DNA from: an uncultured Sutterella sp.
GTDB lineage: Bacteria; Pseudomonadota; Gammaproteobacteria; Burkholderiales; Burkholderiaceae_F
NCBI GenBank assembly: GCA_905197905.1
Contig: CAJKAP010000015.1
Location: forward strand, 1-51,049
DNA: 51,049 bases
Direction: 5' to 3'
The translations under genes and the position numbers were made by a program. Of this stretch, positions 7,738 to 16,083 are shown in pieces. Every line of letters begins with the position of its first letter. Position 1 is the first letter of the stretch. Below the pieces are notes generated by a model. The model saw only the letters and a list, made by a program, of their open reading frames with translations, searched no databases and had not been told where the DNA came from.

Positions 7738-9609
7738 CTATGGCGCGTTGAGTGTCGCTTGAAGCGCTTTGAGAACTTTGGTGCATTCGCGTGGCAAATC
7801 TGCCACGGAAACGACCTTACCCTGAATCTTTCCTTTCGGAGTGGAATTCGGGCCAATTCCCAGCATCACTGTCGTGATGCCCAAGCTTTCACAAGCGGCA
7901 ATCATCTCAGAGACAGGCTCCTCACGGAATGTGCCATCCGTAATCACAAAGATCACTTTACGGCTAGCCGTCTGCGTAACAAGACGCGAAGCGGCCCAAT
8001 AAAGCGCTGGAATCATCGGCGTAGGACCCCGAGAAGGAATCCCAGCAATACGCGTGAGTACCGAAGCGGTACGCTCACCTGCTCTGCCGACAAGTCCAAC
8101 CCCACGGCACGTAGGACCAGGGAAAAGCGCAAGCGCTGCTCTCGTTCGCCGCTGTGCATTGAGCGCTTCAAAAAGACGAAGCGCCACGACTTTGGCCATC
8201 GAGAAAGTTTGTCCAATCATCGATCCAGAGCTGTCAAGGAGCACCTCAACAGCCGTGTCTTTATCTTGGATAACGCGCTCTTTCTGGAAAAGGCGGTCTT
8301 CTTTTAAAGACACTTCCCAAAGATGCGTATCGTCCAATTCCCAACCTGTGGCGTCTGTGGTATCTAGCACCCTCACCCTCGCTTCCAAAGAAGCTTGGAA
8401 TGCGCGTGAGAGCGCTCCGCTTCCTCTCCAGAAGTGAAGAAACTCAGCTTCACGTTCTTTGAGAATATCGGGCGTCATGCTCACCCCGTCATAGTCTCTG
8501 ATCGAGATTGGCGTGAGCGAAGCATTAGAGATACTTTCAGGCATATCGTGCAAATTTTCAGGAGTGAGTAAAGCACGAAACTCGGTTTCACACTTTTCTT
8601 GAACGCCGGCACGATCCGCTTCGAGAAATTGACGGTAGGTTTCGGCCGCTTCACGCGCTTCGCTGTAGCCTTCTAAGTAAGGCACAACAGAAGCAGCGCG
8701 AGTGGGTTCACCATCCATCGAAAATAAAGAACCTTGTGCAATAGCGGCTCCACGAGCCATTCGGAGCGCATTTTCGGCGGAGCTAGGGTTACTCCACGCG
8801 TCATACTCTCCAATGTCTCGCTCACCCCTATGGAGCACAAGATCGAGTTTTTCAAACTCAGCGGTTTTCTCTTTTCCCCAACGGTGAATGAGTTCTCCGA
8901 CCTTTTTCGCAAGTTGGTAAGACGCTTCGCTATTGGCTAGCGGATAGGCTTTTAAGACCATATCCCCTATCTTGTCGAAAAGCGCCTCCCCAAAGACACG
9001 TACCGCCTTCTCGCGAAGGGGGACGAGTCTGTGCACATACTGAGTAAACCCCAGTTCTTGCACTTCTAGCGAGAGGTATAACCAAGCTTCGAGCGCCGCT
9101 GCTGCATCCTTTTCTAGCACTTGATTCCAAAAAGCCAGTTTGGCTTTATCGTATGCATCAAAGAGCGCAGCGCGCCAAAGCAGGTAGCCCTCATAGTCTT
9201 CTGAACCCAAACTATCGATTCGGATATCTTCAAAGATATTGTAGAGTCGCTTCAAAATGCCCCTTGGGACACGTCGAGAGACTCGAAAGTCCGTATAAAC
9301 CACGTGGTTACGCTCGTGGCAGCCATGTCCGTAAACATAAACGCTAGCGAGCGGACTCGTAAGATCAATCGGACCCAACCAAATCGATTTTCCATCCGTG
9401 CAGGGACTCTCCGTAAAGAACACCTTAATGCCTTCACGCCGACACATGGCTTGAAAAAGGAGCGGAGCCGCTTCTTGTATCACCATGCCAGGCGTGCTAT
9501 TGGCTAAGCGCTTCACGGCACCTTGCGCATCCTGTGTGAGTTGCGCTCGATGGGCTCTGCGAGCCGCTCGAGCTGCTTCGAGTTCGGTGTATCGATTCGT
9601 TTTTCGCAT
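7738..9609 (-). CDS. CobT-like VWA protein with HExxH motif (ICE-encoded)
   Basis: A 623-residue protein with two recognisable parts. Near residues 98-102 is CHERNH, an HExxH zinc-metallopeptidase-like motif, followed about 25 residues later by NIFEDIRID, where gluzincins place a third ligand. The last 200 residues form a von Willebrand A domain with an intact MIDAS motif (DSSGSM) and VIFVITDGT. Such VWA proteins pair with MoxR/CobS-type AAA+ ATPases, and the next gene upstream is exactly that. The start is firm: AAGGAGG stands 5 nt before the ATG. It is probably an ICE-encoded chaperone/metal-insertion-like pair with unknown client; it need not relate to cobalamin. The gap to traI is about 140 bp. 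Confidence 0.75.
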   Translation of the reverse strand: MRKTNRYTELEAARAARRAHRAQLTQDAQGAVKRLANSTPGMVIQEAAPLLFQAMCRREGIKVFFTESPCTDGKSIWLGPIDLTSPLASVYVYGHGCHERNHVVYTDFRVSRRVPRGILKRLYNIFEDIRIDSLGSEDYEGYLLWRAALFDAYDKAKLAFWNQVLEKDAAAALEAWLYLSLEVQELGFTQYVHRLVPLREKAVRVFGEALFDKIGDMVLKAYPLANSEASYQLAKKVGELIHRWGKEKTAEFEKLDLVLHRGERDIGEYDAWSNPSSAENALRMARGAAIAQGSLFSMDGEPTRAASVVPYLEGYSEAREAAETYRQFLEADRAGVQEKCETEFRALLTPENLHDMPESISNASLTPISIRDYDGVSMTPDILKEREAEFLHFWRGSGALSRAFQASLEARVRVLDTTDATGWELDDTHLWEVSLKEDRLFQKERVIQDKDTAVEVLLDSSGSMIGQTFSMAKVVALRLFEALNAQRRTRAALALFPGPTCRGVGLVGRAGERTASVLTRIAGIPSRGPTPMIPALYWAASRLVTQTASRKVIFVITDGTFREEPVSEMIAACESLGITTVMLGIGPNSTPKGKIQGKVVSVADLPRECTKVLKALQATLNAP

Positions 9610-9673
9610 TTTTCTCCTCCTTGCTGAAACTGCGTGAGCGTTAAGAAGCTACTTCGATGAGATCTGTAGCCCT

Positions 9674-10798
9674 TCACGCGGCAATTTCTGAGAGAGGAGC
9701 ATTTTGCGCTTTCAAATCGGGCACCGTTTGCTCGCACGCCTTCGCTTCTTGATGGCGCTTACTGAGGACTTTTGAGCGAGAATCGCGCAAAAGCTCATCT
9801 AAGCGTCCCAAGGCAGTCAAGAGCAACGCTTCAATCGCCTCTTGTGAGACGGCATCAAGCGCTTCCGTGCAAGCCATACGAACCGCATCACGAATATCCC
9901 CTTCTGGCCCAAGACTGGGTTCAGTAGCGCGCTCGAGCAAAATCACCAGAAGGCGACGCAGAGCGCGGTGAGAAATCGCGATGTTTTTCGTCTCAAAGCC
10001 AATCGTGGAGGCATTGGCACGGCTACGAGAATCCGAAGCCGCGTGAGCCAATGCCGCTGCAACGCGAGAGACTACCTCTGGAGCGAAGTCACTAAGAAGC
10101 GTGCGGGGCACTTCCTTTAAAAGAAGTGCAGCCTCTTGCTGCTCAGTGAGCCCTTCAAGACGCATATGCCAGAAACGGTCAATGACGCTTCTATCTTGGA
10201 GCTGACGCCCAAAGAAGCCATCTTCGATCTCGGCATGACCACGGGTATTATCCGTAATGATCACGCGAGCTCGAGGATGCGGCACAATGCGCTCGCCAGT
10301 CGCTTCGCAATCGAGAACGGCCCCTTCAAGGATGTCGTTACACGAAACCCAAAGGTCTGCTGGCGCAGCACTAAACTCATTGATGAGAAGAACCCAGCCA
10401 TGGCGCCAAGCCAAGGCAGCGGGTCCATCAACCCAATGCGTATTCCCATCGACCACACTCCAGTGTCCCAAGAGTTCACGGCGATCCATACGGGCGCGTG
10501 CCATCACAGAGACAACGGGAATATTGAGTCGAGAGCAAAACTGCAAGACGGTGGAGGTTTTACCACTTCCTGCCGGACCCGAGATATACAAGGGTTCATA
10601 ACCTGCTGCACGCCACCAAAGGGATAGCTTGCGGTAGGTTTCGGTAGAAAAGTAGTGATGAGGATTTAACTGAGGAATACGAGTGCGTTCCTCAGCGCTG
10701 AGAGAGTCGAGTAGATAACCCTGGCAGTCGGCGTAGGCCATTTGAATCTGACCAAATTTGCGAGCCGAAACAGTGATGAGAGATTGACTAATCGTCAT
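9674..10798 (-). CDS. CobS/MoxR-like AAA+ ATPase (ICE-encoded)
   Basis: A 374-residue AAA+ ATPase. Walker A is GPAGSGKT (residues 74-81), Walker B is VLLINEF (about 136-142), sensor 1 is VIITDNTRG, and an arginine-rich RFW segment follows. It belongs to the MoxR/CobS group, whose members remodel or load metal centres with a VWA partner, here the gene 64 nt downstream. The start ATG follows GGAAG with 7 nt spacing. This is the first gene of the minus-strand operon. The leader (10815-10890) contains two hairpins and a terminator-like U run, so expression is probably attenuated. The client is unknown. Confidence 0.78.
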   Translation of the reverse strand: MTISQSLITVSARKFGQIQMAYADCQGYLLDSLSAEERTRIPQLNPHHYFSTETYRKLSLWWRAAGYEPLYISGPAGSGKTSTVLQFCSRLNIPVVSVMARARMDRRELLGHWSVVDGNTHWVDGPAALAWRHGWVLLINEFSAAPADLWVSCNDILEGAVLDCEATGERIVPHPRARVIITDNTRGHAEIEDGFFGRQLQDRSVIDRFWHMRLEGLTEQQEAALLLKEVPRTLLSDFAPEVVSRVAAALAHAASDSRSRANASTIGFETKNIAISHRALRRLLVILLERATEPSLGPEGDIRDAVRMACTEALDAVSQEAIEALLLTALGRLDELLRDSRSKVLSKRHQEAKACEQTVPDLKAQNAPLSEIAA

Positions 10799-10814
10799 GG
10801 TGGTCTTCCTTTAT

Positions 10815-10890
10815 AAAAAAAGAAAACCCCACGTGGACGCAAAACGCCCACGACCATCACTGATCCCGGGGATTTGCATCCCCGAGGGGT
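10815..10890 (-). promoter_or_regulatory. Structured leader with attenuator-like terminator
   Basis: Read on the minus strand: CCCC-UC-GGGG, overlapping a CGGGGAU-GCAA-AUCCCCG hairpin (10867-10884), so two pairings compete. Then comes a second stem, CGUGGGCG / CGUCCACG (10832-10852, one mismatch), followed by GGGGUUUUCUUUUUUU and then the ribosome site of the AAA+ gene. This is the layout of a terminator-controlled 5' UTR. It recalls the radC RNA motif reported upstream of ICE genes, but I cannot confirm a match. Confidence 0.6.
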
Positions 10891-10909
10891 GTTAACAAAC
10901 AAAAAATTG

Positions 10910-11601
10910 CGCCGAACATGAGGCAACCGGAGTGGATGCTGTTCGTGCATGCTTCAGAAAAAAAGCAGTAACGATTCTAGCACTAAGTTGTGAGAAAATG
11001 CCAACTCGCCTCTCCGCTTCTCCCCTCCTCGCTTTCCCTAGAGAGAACTCATTTTCTTTGATAAAGCACCGAGCTAGGTAAATCACTTTTTTAAATCAAT
11101 TTAGAAATAATTCCCCTCTTGACCGCCATTTTGGGAGAGAATTTATTACAAAGTTATGGTAAATAATTTTCAATTTATTTCACTCAAAGTCGATTTTTCG
11201 TCAAATATCATCGAATTATTTGAAAAGTTAATCTGAATAATCGATTAAACACCTACTTTCGCTACTCTATGTAGGGCTTTGTTACGGGGGAGGTATTCAT
11301 GAAAGGGTTTTGTGAGGAATGTAAGTTTTCTCCCCTTTTATTATCTCTTTAAAAAGCAAGATTTTCTATAAAAATCAATAAGTTATCACTTCTACTTCTC
11401 TCTTTTTCTTTGTCAGATCTCGAAATAACTCACGGAGAAATCTCACTTTTTAGCCCATTTTTTCGTTGTGTTTTTACCACAAAAATCCCCCTTTTTTGAT
11501 TTAACTCGTGAATAATAGCTCTCGAACTCAGAAATTCAGTTTTCTCTTCTTGCTGAATTTCCTTTAAATAGACTCCTTTTTTAATTGAGGGATTTTCAAT
11601 A
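10910..11601. other. Intergenic, AT-rich, no gene seen
   Basis: About 690 bp separating the divergent conjugation operon and first porin. Both promoters should be here. The right half is very AT-rich, with T runs and an interrupted palindrome TTGTG-N7-CACAA at 11468-11484. Short reading frames have no ribosome sites and no recognisable motif. A GAGGG lies 10 nt before the porin ATG. Confidence 0.5.
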
Positions 11602-12726
11602 ATGAAAAAGTCTTTAATTGCCTTGGCCACTTTAGCTGCTGTGGGTACCGCAGCGCACGCCGCAAGCGTGACGCTCTACGGGACCGTGGATACAGGCTTA
11701 GCCTACAACTACAATAAGAGCGTGGATGCTGATGGGAACTCCACCACGAATCACTCTTACGGGATGGAATCAGGTCTTTTGAGCGCGAGCAAATTCGGGA
11801 TCAAAGGTCTTGAAGAATTGGGTAACGGCTATTCGGTCGGCTTTAAGCTCGAAAATGGCTTTGGCTCGGATACGGGTAAATTCTCCGACTCCGATCGCCT
11901 CTTCTCTCGTGAAGCTGCGGTGACGCTTTATGGTCCTTTTGGTTCTTTGGCCGCTGGTCGTATGGGGGCATTGACCTCAGGGACGGGGACCTACGATATC
12001 TTCCAAGCTAACGGTGACGCGTTCGACGGCGGTGTGGGCAATATCGCGACGGGCTACTGGCACGATACTGGTCGCTGGGACAACATGCTGACCTACGCCA
12101 CGCCTGACCTTGCCGGGTTCAAATTCTATGCTCAGTACTCTTTCGCAGGCGACGGATCTGAAGAAACCAACGAACGCAGTAACGATCGCTACTGGGCAGT
12201 GGGTGCGACCTATAACTACGGCAACCTTGGTTTAGTCGGTGTCGTGGACTCCATTAAGCGCAATAGCGCGGTGGGCTTGAGCGACAGCTACACCGTGAGC
12301 TTAGGTGGTCACTATGATATGGGCATTGCAACTCCCTTTATTGGTGTGCAGTACGGTCGCCACATGAGTGCCTTTGGCTTTGTGGGCTCGAGCTGGAGCT
12401 CCTGGTCTGAAGACATGAGTGCTGCGGACTTGAAGGGCTACGCTGCCTCTATCGGTTCTAACTTCGATTTGCCCACTGGCAAGTTGACTGCAAGCGTCTT
12501 CTATTCGCGCGCCAAGGGCGATGTGTATGAAGACAATGTGCTCTCGAGCACCATTGATAAGGGCGACACTTATGGCTTTGGTTTAGTCAACGCCTACCCG
12601 CTTAGCAAGCGCACGAAGATCTACGCTGGTGCGGGCTACGCCTACACGAAGACGAACTTCGCTAACGACACCACCACGAAGGAACATAATGCTGAAGTGG
12701 TCGTCGGCTTGAGCCATCAGTTCTAA
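11602..12726 (+). CDS. Trimeric outer-membrane porin (Gram-negative porin family)
   Basis: A 374-residue, 16-strand general porin. A signal peptide ends at AAHA|A, followed by the family opening SVTLYGTVDTGLAYNYN. The interior shows FGIKGLEELGNGYSVGFKLENGF and the plug-loop sequence AAGRMGALTSG. The C terminus is VVVGLSHQF, with the terminal phenylalanine needed for BAM-dependent assembly. It is the most divergent of the three tandem porins (13129 and 14825 are closer to each other). It has its own terminator downstream. Role: diffusion of small hydrophilic solutes across the outer membrane; substrate preference cannot be read from sequence. Confidence 0.92.
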   Translation: MKKSLIALATLAAVGTAAHAASVTLYGTVDTGLAYNYNKSVDADGNSTTNHSYGMESGLLSASKFGIKGLEELGNGYSVGFKLENGFGSDTGKFSDSDRLFSREAAVTLYGPFGSLAAGRMGALTSGTGTYDIFQANGDAFDGGVGNIATGYWHDTGRWDNMLTYATPDLAGFKFYAQYSFAGDGSEETNERSNDRYWAVGATYNYGNLGLVGVVDSIKRNSAVGLSDSYTVSLGGHYDMGIATPFIGVQYGRHMSAFGFVGSSWSSWSEDMSAADLKGYAASIGSNFDLPTGKLTASVFYSRAKGDVYEDNVLSSTIDKGDTYGFGLVNAYPLSKRTKIYAGAGYAYTKTNFANDTTTKEHNAEVVVGLSHQF

Positions 12727-12778
12727 GCCAAAACAAATAGGCATTCGTTTTCAGCGTTAACGAAACTGCCTCTCAGAG

Positions 12779-12813
12779 AAGCCTAGACGTGTAACAGCGC
12801 CTAGGCTTTTTGT
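12779..12813 (+). terminator. Terminator after first porin
   Basis: Stem AAGCCTAG / CTAGGCTT with an inner loop, followed by TTTTTG. Confidence 0.8.
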
Positions 12814-12901
12814 TTCTATCTGTGAAAACGACAAAAGCGATAGTTTCTTTCAAAAAAGAGAAATCCTAGGGCTAACCCTATGTTTTCTCGGCGGTTTTTT
12901 C

Positions 12902-12922
12902 TTGTCGATTTATCCTCGACAA
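12902..12922. promoter_or_regulatory. Palindrome upstream of second porin
   Basis: A perfect inverted repeat TTGTCGA-N7-TCGACAA, followed within 10 nt by an AT-rich AATAAGATATATC that could be a -10 region. It is about 205 nt upstream of the porin start. It could be a repressor operator or the stem of a leader RNA. Confidence 0.4.
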
Positions 12923-12966
12923 ATAAGATATATCTCCTATGCGCTTTAATTCACGTGGTAATACCG

Positions 12967-12984
12967 TGTTGTTTTTTCACAACA
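12967..12984. promoter_or_regulatory. TTG-N8-CAA palindrome upstream of porin 2
   Basis: TGTTGT-N6-ACAACA, a 6-bp perfect inverted repeat whose centre has TTG-N8-CAA geometry, as in Fnr-type operators. It lies about 145 nt before the porin start codon. The same element, with a compensating base change, is at 14674-14691 before porin 3. Confidence 0.5.
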
Positions 12985-13128
12985 AGTTGAAAATATCTTC
13001 TTCTTTGTGATTCAATACGTTTTAGTGCGCAAGCTTGGAAAGTCTTTGTTTCTCAAGGCTATGCGCCCGTCCACTCTCTCGGACGCAAGATAAACAAGAT
13101 TTTCCCTTTAGTATTAAGGACTGAAAAA

Positions 13129-14262
13129 ATGAAGAAGACATTGCTCGTTTGGGCCACGTTGGCCGCTACGGCTGGTGTTGCTCAGGCCGCTCACGTCACC
13201 CTCTACGGTGCCGCTGACCTCGGTCTCTCCTACCAGTATGAAAAAGTGAACAGCGACAAGGCTACCAACAAGTACGGCTTGGAAAGCGGTAACTTGGGTG
13301 CCTCCAAGTTCGGTTTGAAGGGCGAAGAAGAATTGGGCAACGGTTACGTTGTTGGCTTCAAGCTCGAAAATGGTTTCTCCGCTGACACGGGTCGTCTCGG
13401 TCAGGGTGACCGCCTCTTCGGCCGTGAAGCTCGCCTCTATGTGAACGGTGGCTTCGGTGAACTCTCCGCTGGTCGCATGGGCGCCCTCTCCTCTGGTGCT
13501 GGCTCCTACGACATCTTCCAGGCTTATGGCGACGTGTTTGACGGTGGTGTTAACACCATCGGCGCTGGCTACTGGAATGGTACCGACCGCTATGACAACA
13601 CGATCACCTATGTGACGCCTGATCTCGCTGGCTTGAAGGTCTATGCTCAGTACAGCTTTGCTACCAACGGTCAGGAAGTTTCCGGTACCCGTAGCAACGA
13701 TCGCTATTGGGGTGTCGGTGCCACGTACGACAACGGTCCTCTCGGCCTCGTCTTCGTGGTTGACTCCGTCCTTCCGAAGAACCCGGAAAATGGCTCCAGC
13801 CAGGATAGCTACACGATCAGCTTCGGTGGTAACTATGACTTCGGCGCCTTCAAGCCCTACTTCGGCGCTCAGTATGGTAAGCACCTCACCTCCTTCGGTT
13901 TCGTGAACTCTGATCTCCACGAAGACCTTGAAGACTTCTCCTTCAGCATCAAGCGTGGTTACGCTGTGAGCCTCGGCGCTGCCTTCCCGCTCACCTGCGG
14001 TACCCTCCAGGCTGGCGTCTTCTACGCTCACTCTGGCAACATCGAAGGTTCTGACGGCACGGTTGATGTCGCTGCTAACAAGGCTGATGCCTACGGTGTT
14101 GGCTTGGTCCACTCCTATCCGCTCAGCAAGCGTACCACCGTCTACTCTGGCGTTGGTTACAACTACGTCAAGGTTAAGGGCGTTGAAGCTGATGCCTACG
14201 ATGATTCCAACTTCAAGAAGCAGTCCGCTCAGGTTCTCTTCGGTTTGAATCACACCTTCTAA
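13129..14262 (+). CDS. Trimeric outer-membrane porin, strongly expressed type
   Basis: A 377-residue porin. Signal peptide MKKTLLVWATLAATAGVAQA, then AHVTLYGAADLGLSYQYEK; ends VLFGLNHTF with terminal Phe. It contains EELGNGYVVGFKLENGF and SAGRMGALSSGAGSYDIFQA. Codon choice is highly biased (GGT, CTC, GCT, AAG), which suggests strong expression. This bias also makes the antisense strand open across the whole gene. An AAGGA stands 8 nt before ATG. A leader of about 315 nt contains two palindromes. It is a close paralogue of the gene at 14825, which indicates tandem duplication. Confidence 0.94.
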   Translation: MKKTLLVWATLAATAGVAQAAHVTLYGAADLGLSYQYEKVNSDKATNKYGLESGNLGASKFGLKGEEELGNGYVVGFKLENGFSADTGRLGQGDRLFGREARLYVNGGFGELSAGRMGALSSGAGSYDIFQAYGDVFDGGVNTIGAGYWNGTDRYDNTITYVTPDLAGLKVYAQYSFATNGQEVSGTRSNDRYWGVGATYDNGPLGLVFVVDSVLPKNPENGSSQDSYTISFGGNYDFGAFKPYFGAQYGKHLTSFGFVNSDLHEDLEDFSFSIKRGYAVSLGAAFPLTCGTLQAGVFYAHSGNIEGSDGTVDVAANKADAYGVGLVHSYPLSKRTTVYSGVGYNYVKVKGVEADAYDDSNFKKQSAQVLFGLNHTF

Positions 14263-14301
14263 TCTTGGCATCGCCTAGTGCGATTGTGAAGATCTAGAAC
14301 A

Positions 14302-14335
14302 AAGGACCTCTGTTTTCACAGAGGTCCTTTTTTTA
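14302..14335 (+). terminator. Terminator after second porin
   Basis: Perfect 11-bp stem AAGGACCTCTG / CAGAGGTCCTT followed by TTTTTTAT. Confidence 0.85.
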
Positions 14336-14463
14336 TCGCCCATCGCTCAACACTTAGCAATTCACTTCCCAGTCAATATGCGGAAAATTCGAAGTAAGGA
14401 TTTCTTTTGCTGACCAACACATCACCTTAAGCAAATTCATTTGCTTTTCACCACACATAAAAA

Positions 14464-14538
14464 ACCTATGAAGGTCAGGAAGATAAGCCAAAATATCAAT
14501 CTGGTCAGGTTCTCTTTGGTGTCAACCATACCTTTTAA
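14464..14538 (+). pseudogene. 3' remnant of a deleted porin gene
   Basis: In frame, the last codons read TYEGQEDKPKYQSGQVLFGV and then NHTF-stop, matching the ends of the flanking porins (AQVLFGLNHTF). A TAA lies in frame just upstream and no porin-like sequence precedes it. It is followed by its own terminator hairpin. This is therefore the 3' stub of a third gene of the 13129/14825 type, left by deletion or unequal recombination between tandem copies. Confidence 0.8.
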
Positions 14539-14578
14539 TTTAGTCTCGCCTCGTACGATATTAAAGGCTTAATGTTGA

Positions 14579-14607
14579 AGGCCTCTGCTTATGGCAGAGG
14601 TCTTCTC
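14579..14607 (+). terminator. Terminator of the deleted porin
   Basis: Stem CCTCTGC / GCAGAGG followed by TCTTCTC, at the same distance after the remnant stop codon as the terminators of the intact porins. Confidence 0.6.
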
Positions 14608-14673
14608 ATATGAGGAATCAATACTCAATTCCCATACTCATTACTGTCATTATTTCCTTTTTCATCACTAATC

Positions 14674-14691
14674 TGTTGCTTTATTGCAACA
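14674..14691. promoter_or_regulatory. TTG-N8-CAA palindrome upstream of porin 3
   Basis: TGTTGC-N6-GCAACA, same arms, same 6-nt T-rich spacer and nearly the same distance to ATG (134 nt) as the element before porin 2. The T-A pair there is C-G here, so the symmetry is conserved while the bases changed. Confidence 0.5.
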
Positions 14692-14824
14692 ATTGACGCC
14701 AAGCTTCTCAAAAAGTGCTTCAATACCATCTGTCACGCCACTTTGCTTTGAGATTTCCTCACAAAGTGTGCGTCTCCTCTTTCCCTAAAAAAGACAACAA
14801 ATATTCCTTTAAGGACATTCAAAA

Positions 14825-15946
14825 ATGAAGAAGACTTTGCTCGTTTTGGCGACTTTGGCCGCTACAGCTGGTTTTGCTCAGGCCGCTAACGTGACGCTTT
14901 ATGGCTCCGTTGACCTCGGGCTCTCCTACAAGTACAAGAACATCGACACCGTTGGTTCTACTCACCAGTATGGTCTTGAAAACGGTAACTTAGGTGCTTC
15001 TAAGTTCGGTTTGAAGGGCGAAGAAGAACTCGGTAACGGCTACGTTGCTGGCTTCAAGCTCGAAAACGGTTTCTCCGCTGACACTGGCAAATTGAAGAAA
15101 GACAGCACACTCTTTGATCGTGAAGCTCGCCTCTATGTGAAGGGCGGTTTCGGTGAACTCTCCGCTGGCCGTATGGGCGCTCTCTCCTCTGGTGCTGGCA
15201 CCTACGACATTTTCCAGGCTTATGGCGATGTGTTTGACGGTGGTGTTGGTGATATCGGTGCTGGCTACTGGAACGGTACGGCCCGCTACAACAACATGCT
15301 CACCTATGTCACGCCAGATATGGCTGGCTTCAAGGTCTATGCTCAGTACAGCTTTGCTACTGACGACCAGGAAAAAGACGGTACCCGTAAGAACAACCGC
15401 TACTGGGGCGTTGGTGCCACGTACGACAATGGTCCTCTCGGCCTCGTCTTAGTGGTTGACTCTGAAATGCCGAAGAATCCTGAAAACGGCCAGAGCCAAG
15501 ATAGCTACACGGTGAGCTTCGGTGGTAACTACGACCTCGGCTCCGTCAAGCCCTTCTTTGGCGCTCAGTACGGCAAGCACTTGACCTCCTTTGGCTTCAT
15601 CAATGAAGACAACTTCGACGCTAAGGGCTACAAGGACCTCGCCATCAAGGAAGGCTACGCTGCTAGCCTCGGCGCTCTCTTCCAGTTGCCTTGCGGTAGC
15701 CTCCAGGCTGGCGTGTTCTACGCTCACACCAAGGACATCACTGGCACGGATGCTAACGAAGGCGACTTGGCTCTTGACAAGGCCGACCTCTACGGTATCG
15801 GTTTGGTTCACTCTTATCCGCTCAGCAAGCGTACCACCGTCTACACTGGCGTTGGCTACAACTACTTGCAGACGCATGATACGGATGGCGACAAGTACAA
15901 GGACAAGTTCGCTCAGGTCCTCTTTGGCTTGAACCACACGTTCTAA
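14825..15946 (+). CDS. Trimeric outer-membrane porin
   Basis: A 373-residue paralogue of the 13129 gene. Signal peptide MKKTLLVLATLAATAGFAQA, mature start ANVTLYGSVDLGLSYKYK, porin core EELGNGYVAGFKLENGF, constriction-loop segment SAGRMGALSSGAGTYDIFQA, C-terminal AQVLFGLNHTF. AAGGA stands 10 nt before the ATG. Differences from the neighbour fall in loop regions (for example about residues 45-55 and 260-275), as expected for surface-exposed loops under diversifying pressure. It has its own promoter region and terminator, so it can be regulated separately from porin 2. Confidence 0.94.
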   Translation: MKKTLLVLATLAATAGFAQAANVTLYGSVDLGLSYKYKNIDTVGSTHQYGLENGNLGASKFGLKGEEELGNGYVAGFKLENGFSADTGKLKKDSTLFDREARLYVKGGFGELSAGRMGALSSGAGTYDIFQAYGDVFDGGVGDIGAGYWNGTARYNNMLTYVTPDMAGFKVYAQYSFATDDQEKDGTRKNNRYWGVGATYDNGPLGLVLVVDSEMPKNPENGQSQDSYTVSFGGNYDLGSVKPFFGAQYGKHLTSFGFINEDNFDAKGYKDLAIKEGYAASLGALFQLPCGSLQAGVFYAHTKDITGTDANEGDLALDKADLYGIGLVHSYPLSKRTTVYTGVGYNYLQTHDTDGDKYKDKFAQVLFGLNHTF

Positions 15947-15990
15947 TCTTTCCTTTTGCCGCCTAGCGCGACAAGAAGAGTTTTAGCAGA

Positions 15991-16018
15991 AGCCCTCTAC
16001 TTCGGTGGAGGGCTTTCT
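15991..16018 (+). terminator. Terminator after third porin
   Basis: Stem AGCCCTC / GAGGGCT with loop TACTTCGGTG, followed by TTCTCGTTTC. Confidence 0.7.
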
Positions 16019-16083
16019 CGTTTCTGAGGCAAAGAAAAAGCAGATAGTTGCCTACCTGCTTCTCTTTCTATGGTTTCAGAGAA

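Noticed and set aside
7708..8307. 199-codon plus-strand frame
   Set aside because: Antisense to the VWA domain of the CobT-like gene; Arg/Ser/His-rich composition without motif.
11430..11630. 66-codon minus-strand frame upstream of the first porin
   Set aside because: AT-rich chance frame overlapping the porin start; no ribosome site, no recognisable content.
13114..14271. 385-codon minus-strand frame covering porin 2
   Set aside because: A shadow caused by strong codon bias of the porin; repetitive V/E/A/T composition, no ribosome site, no family resemblance.
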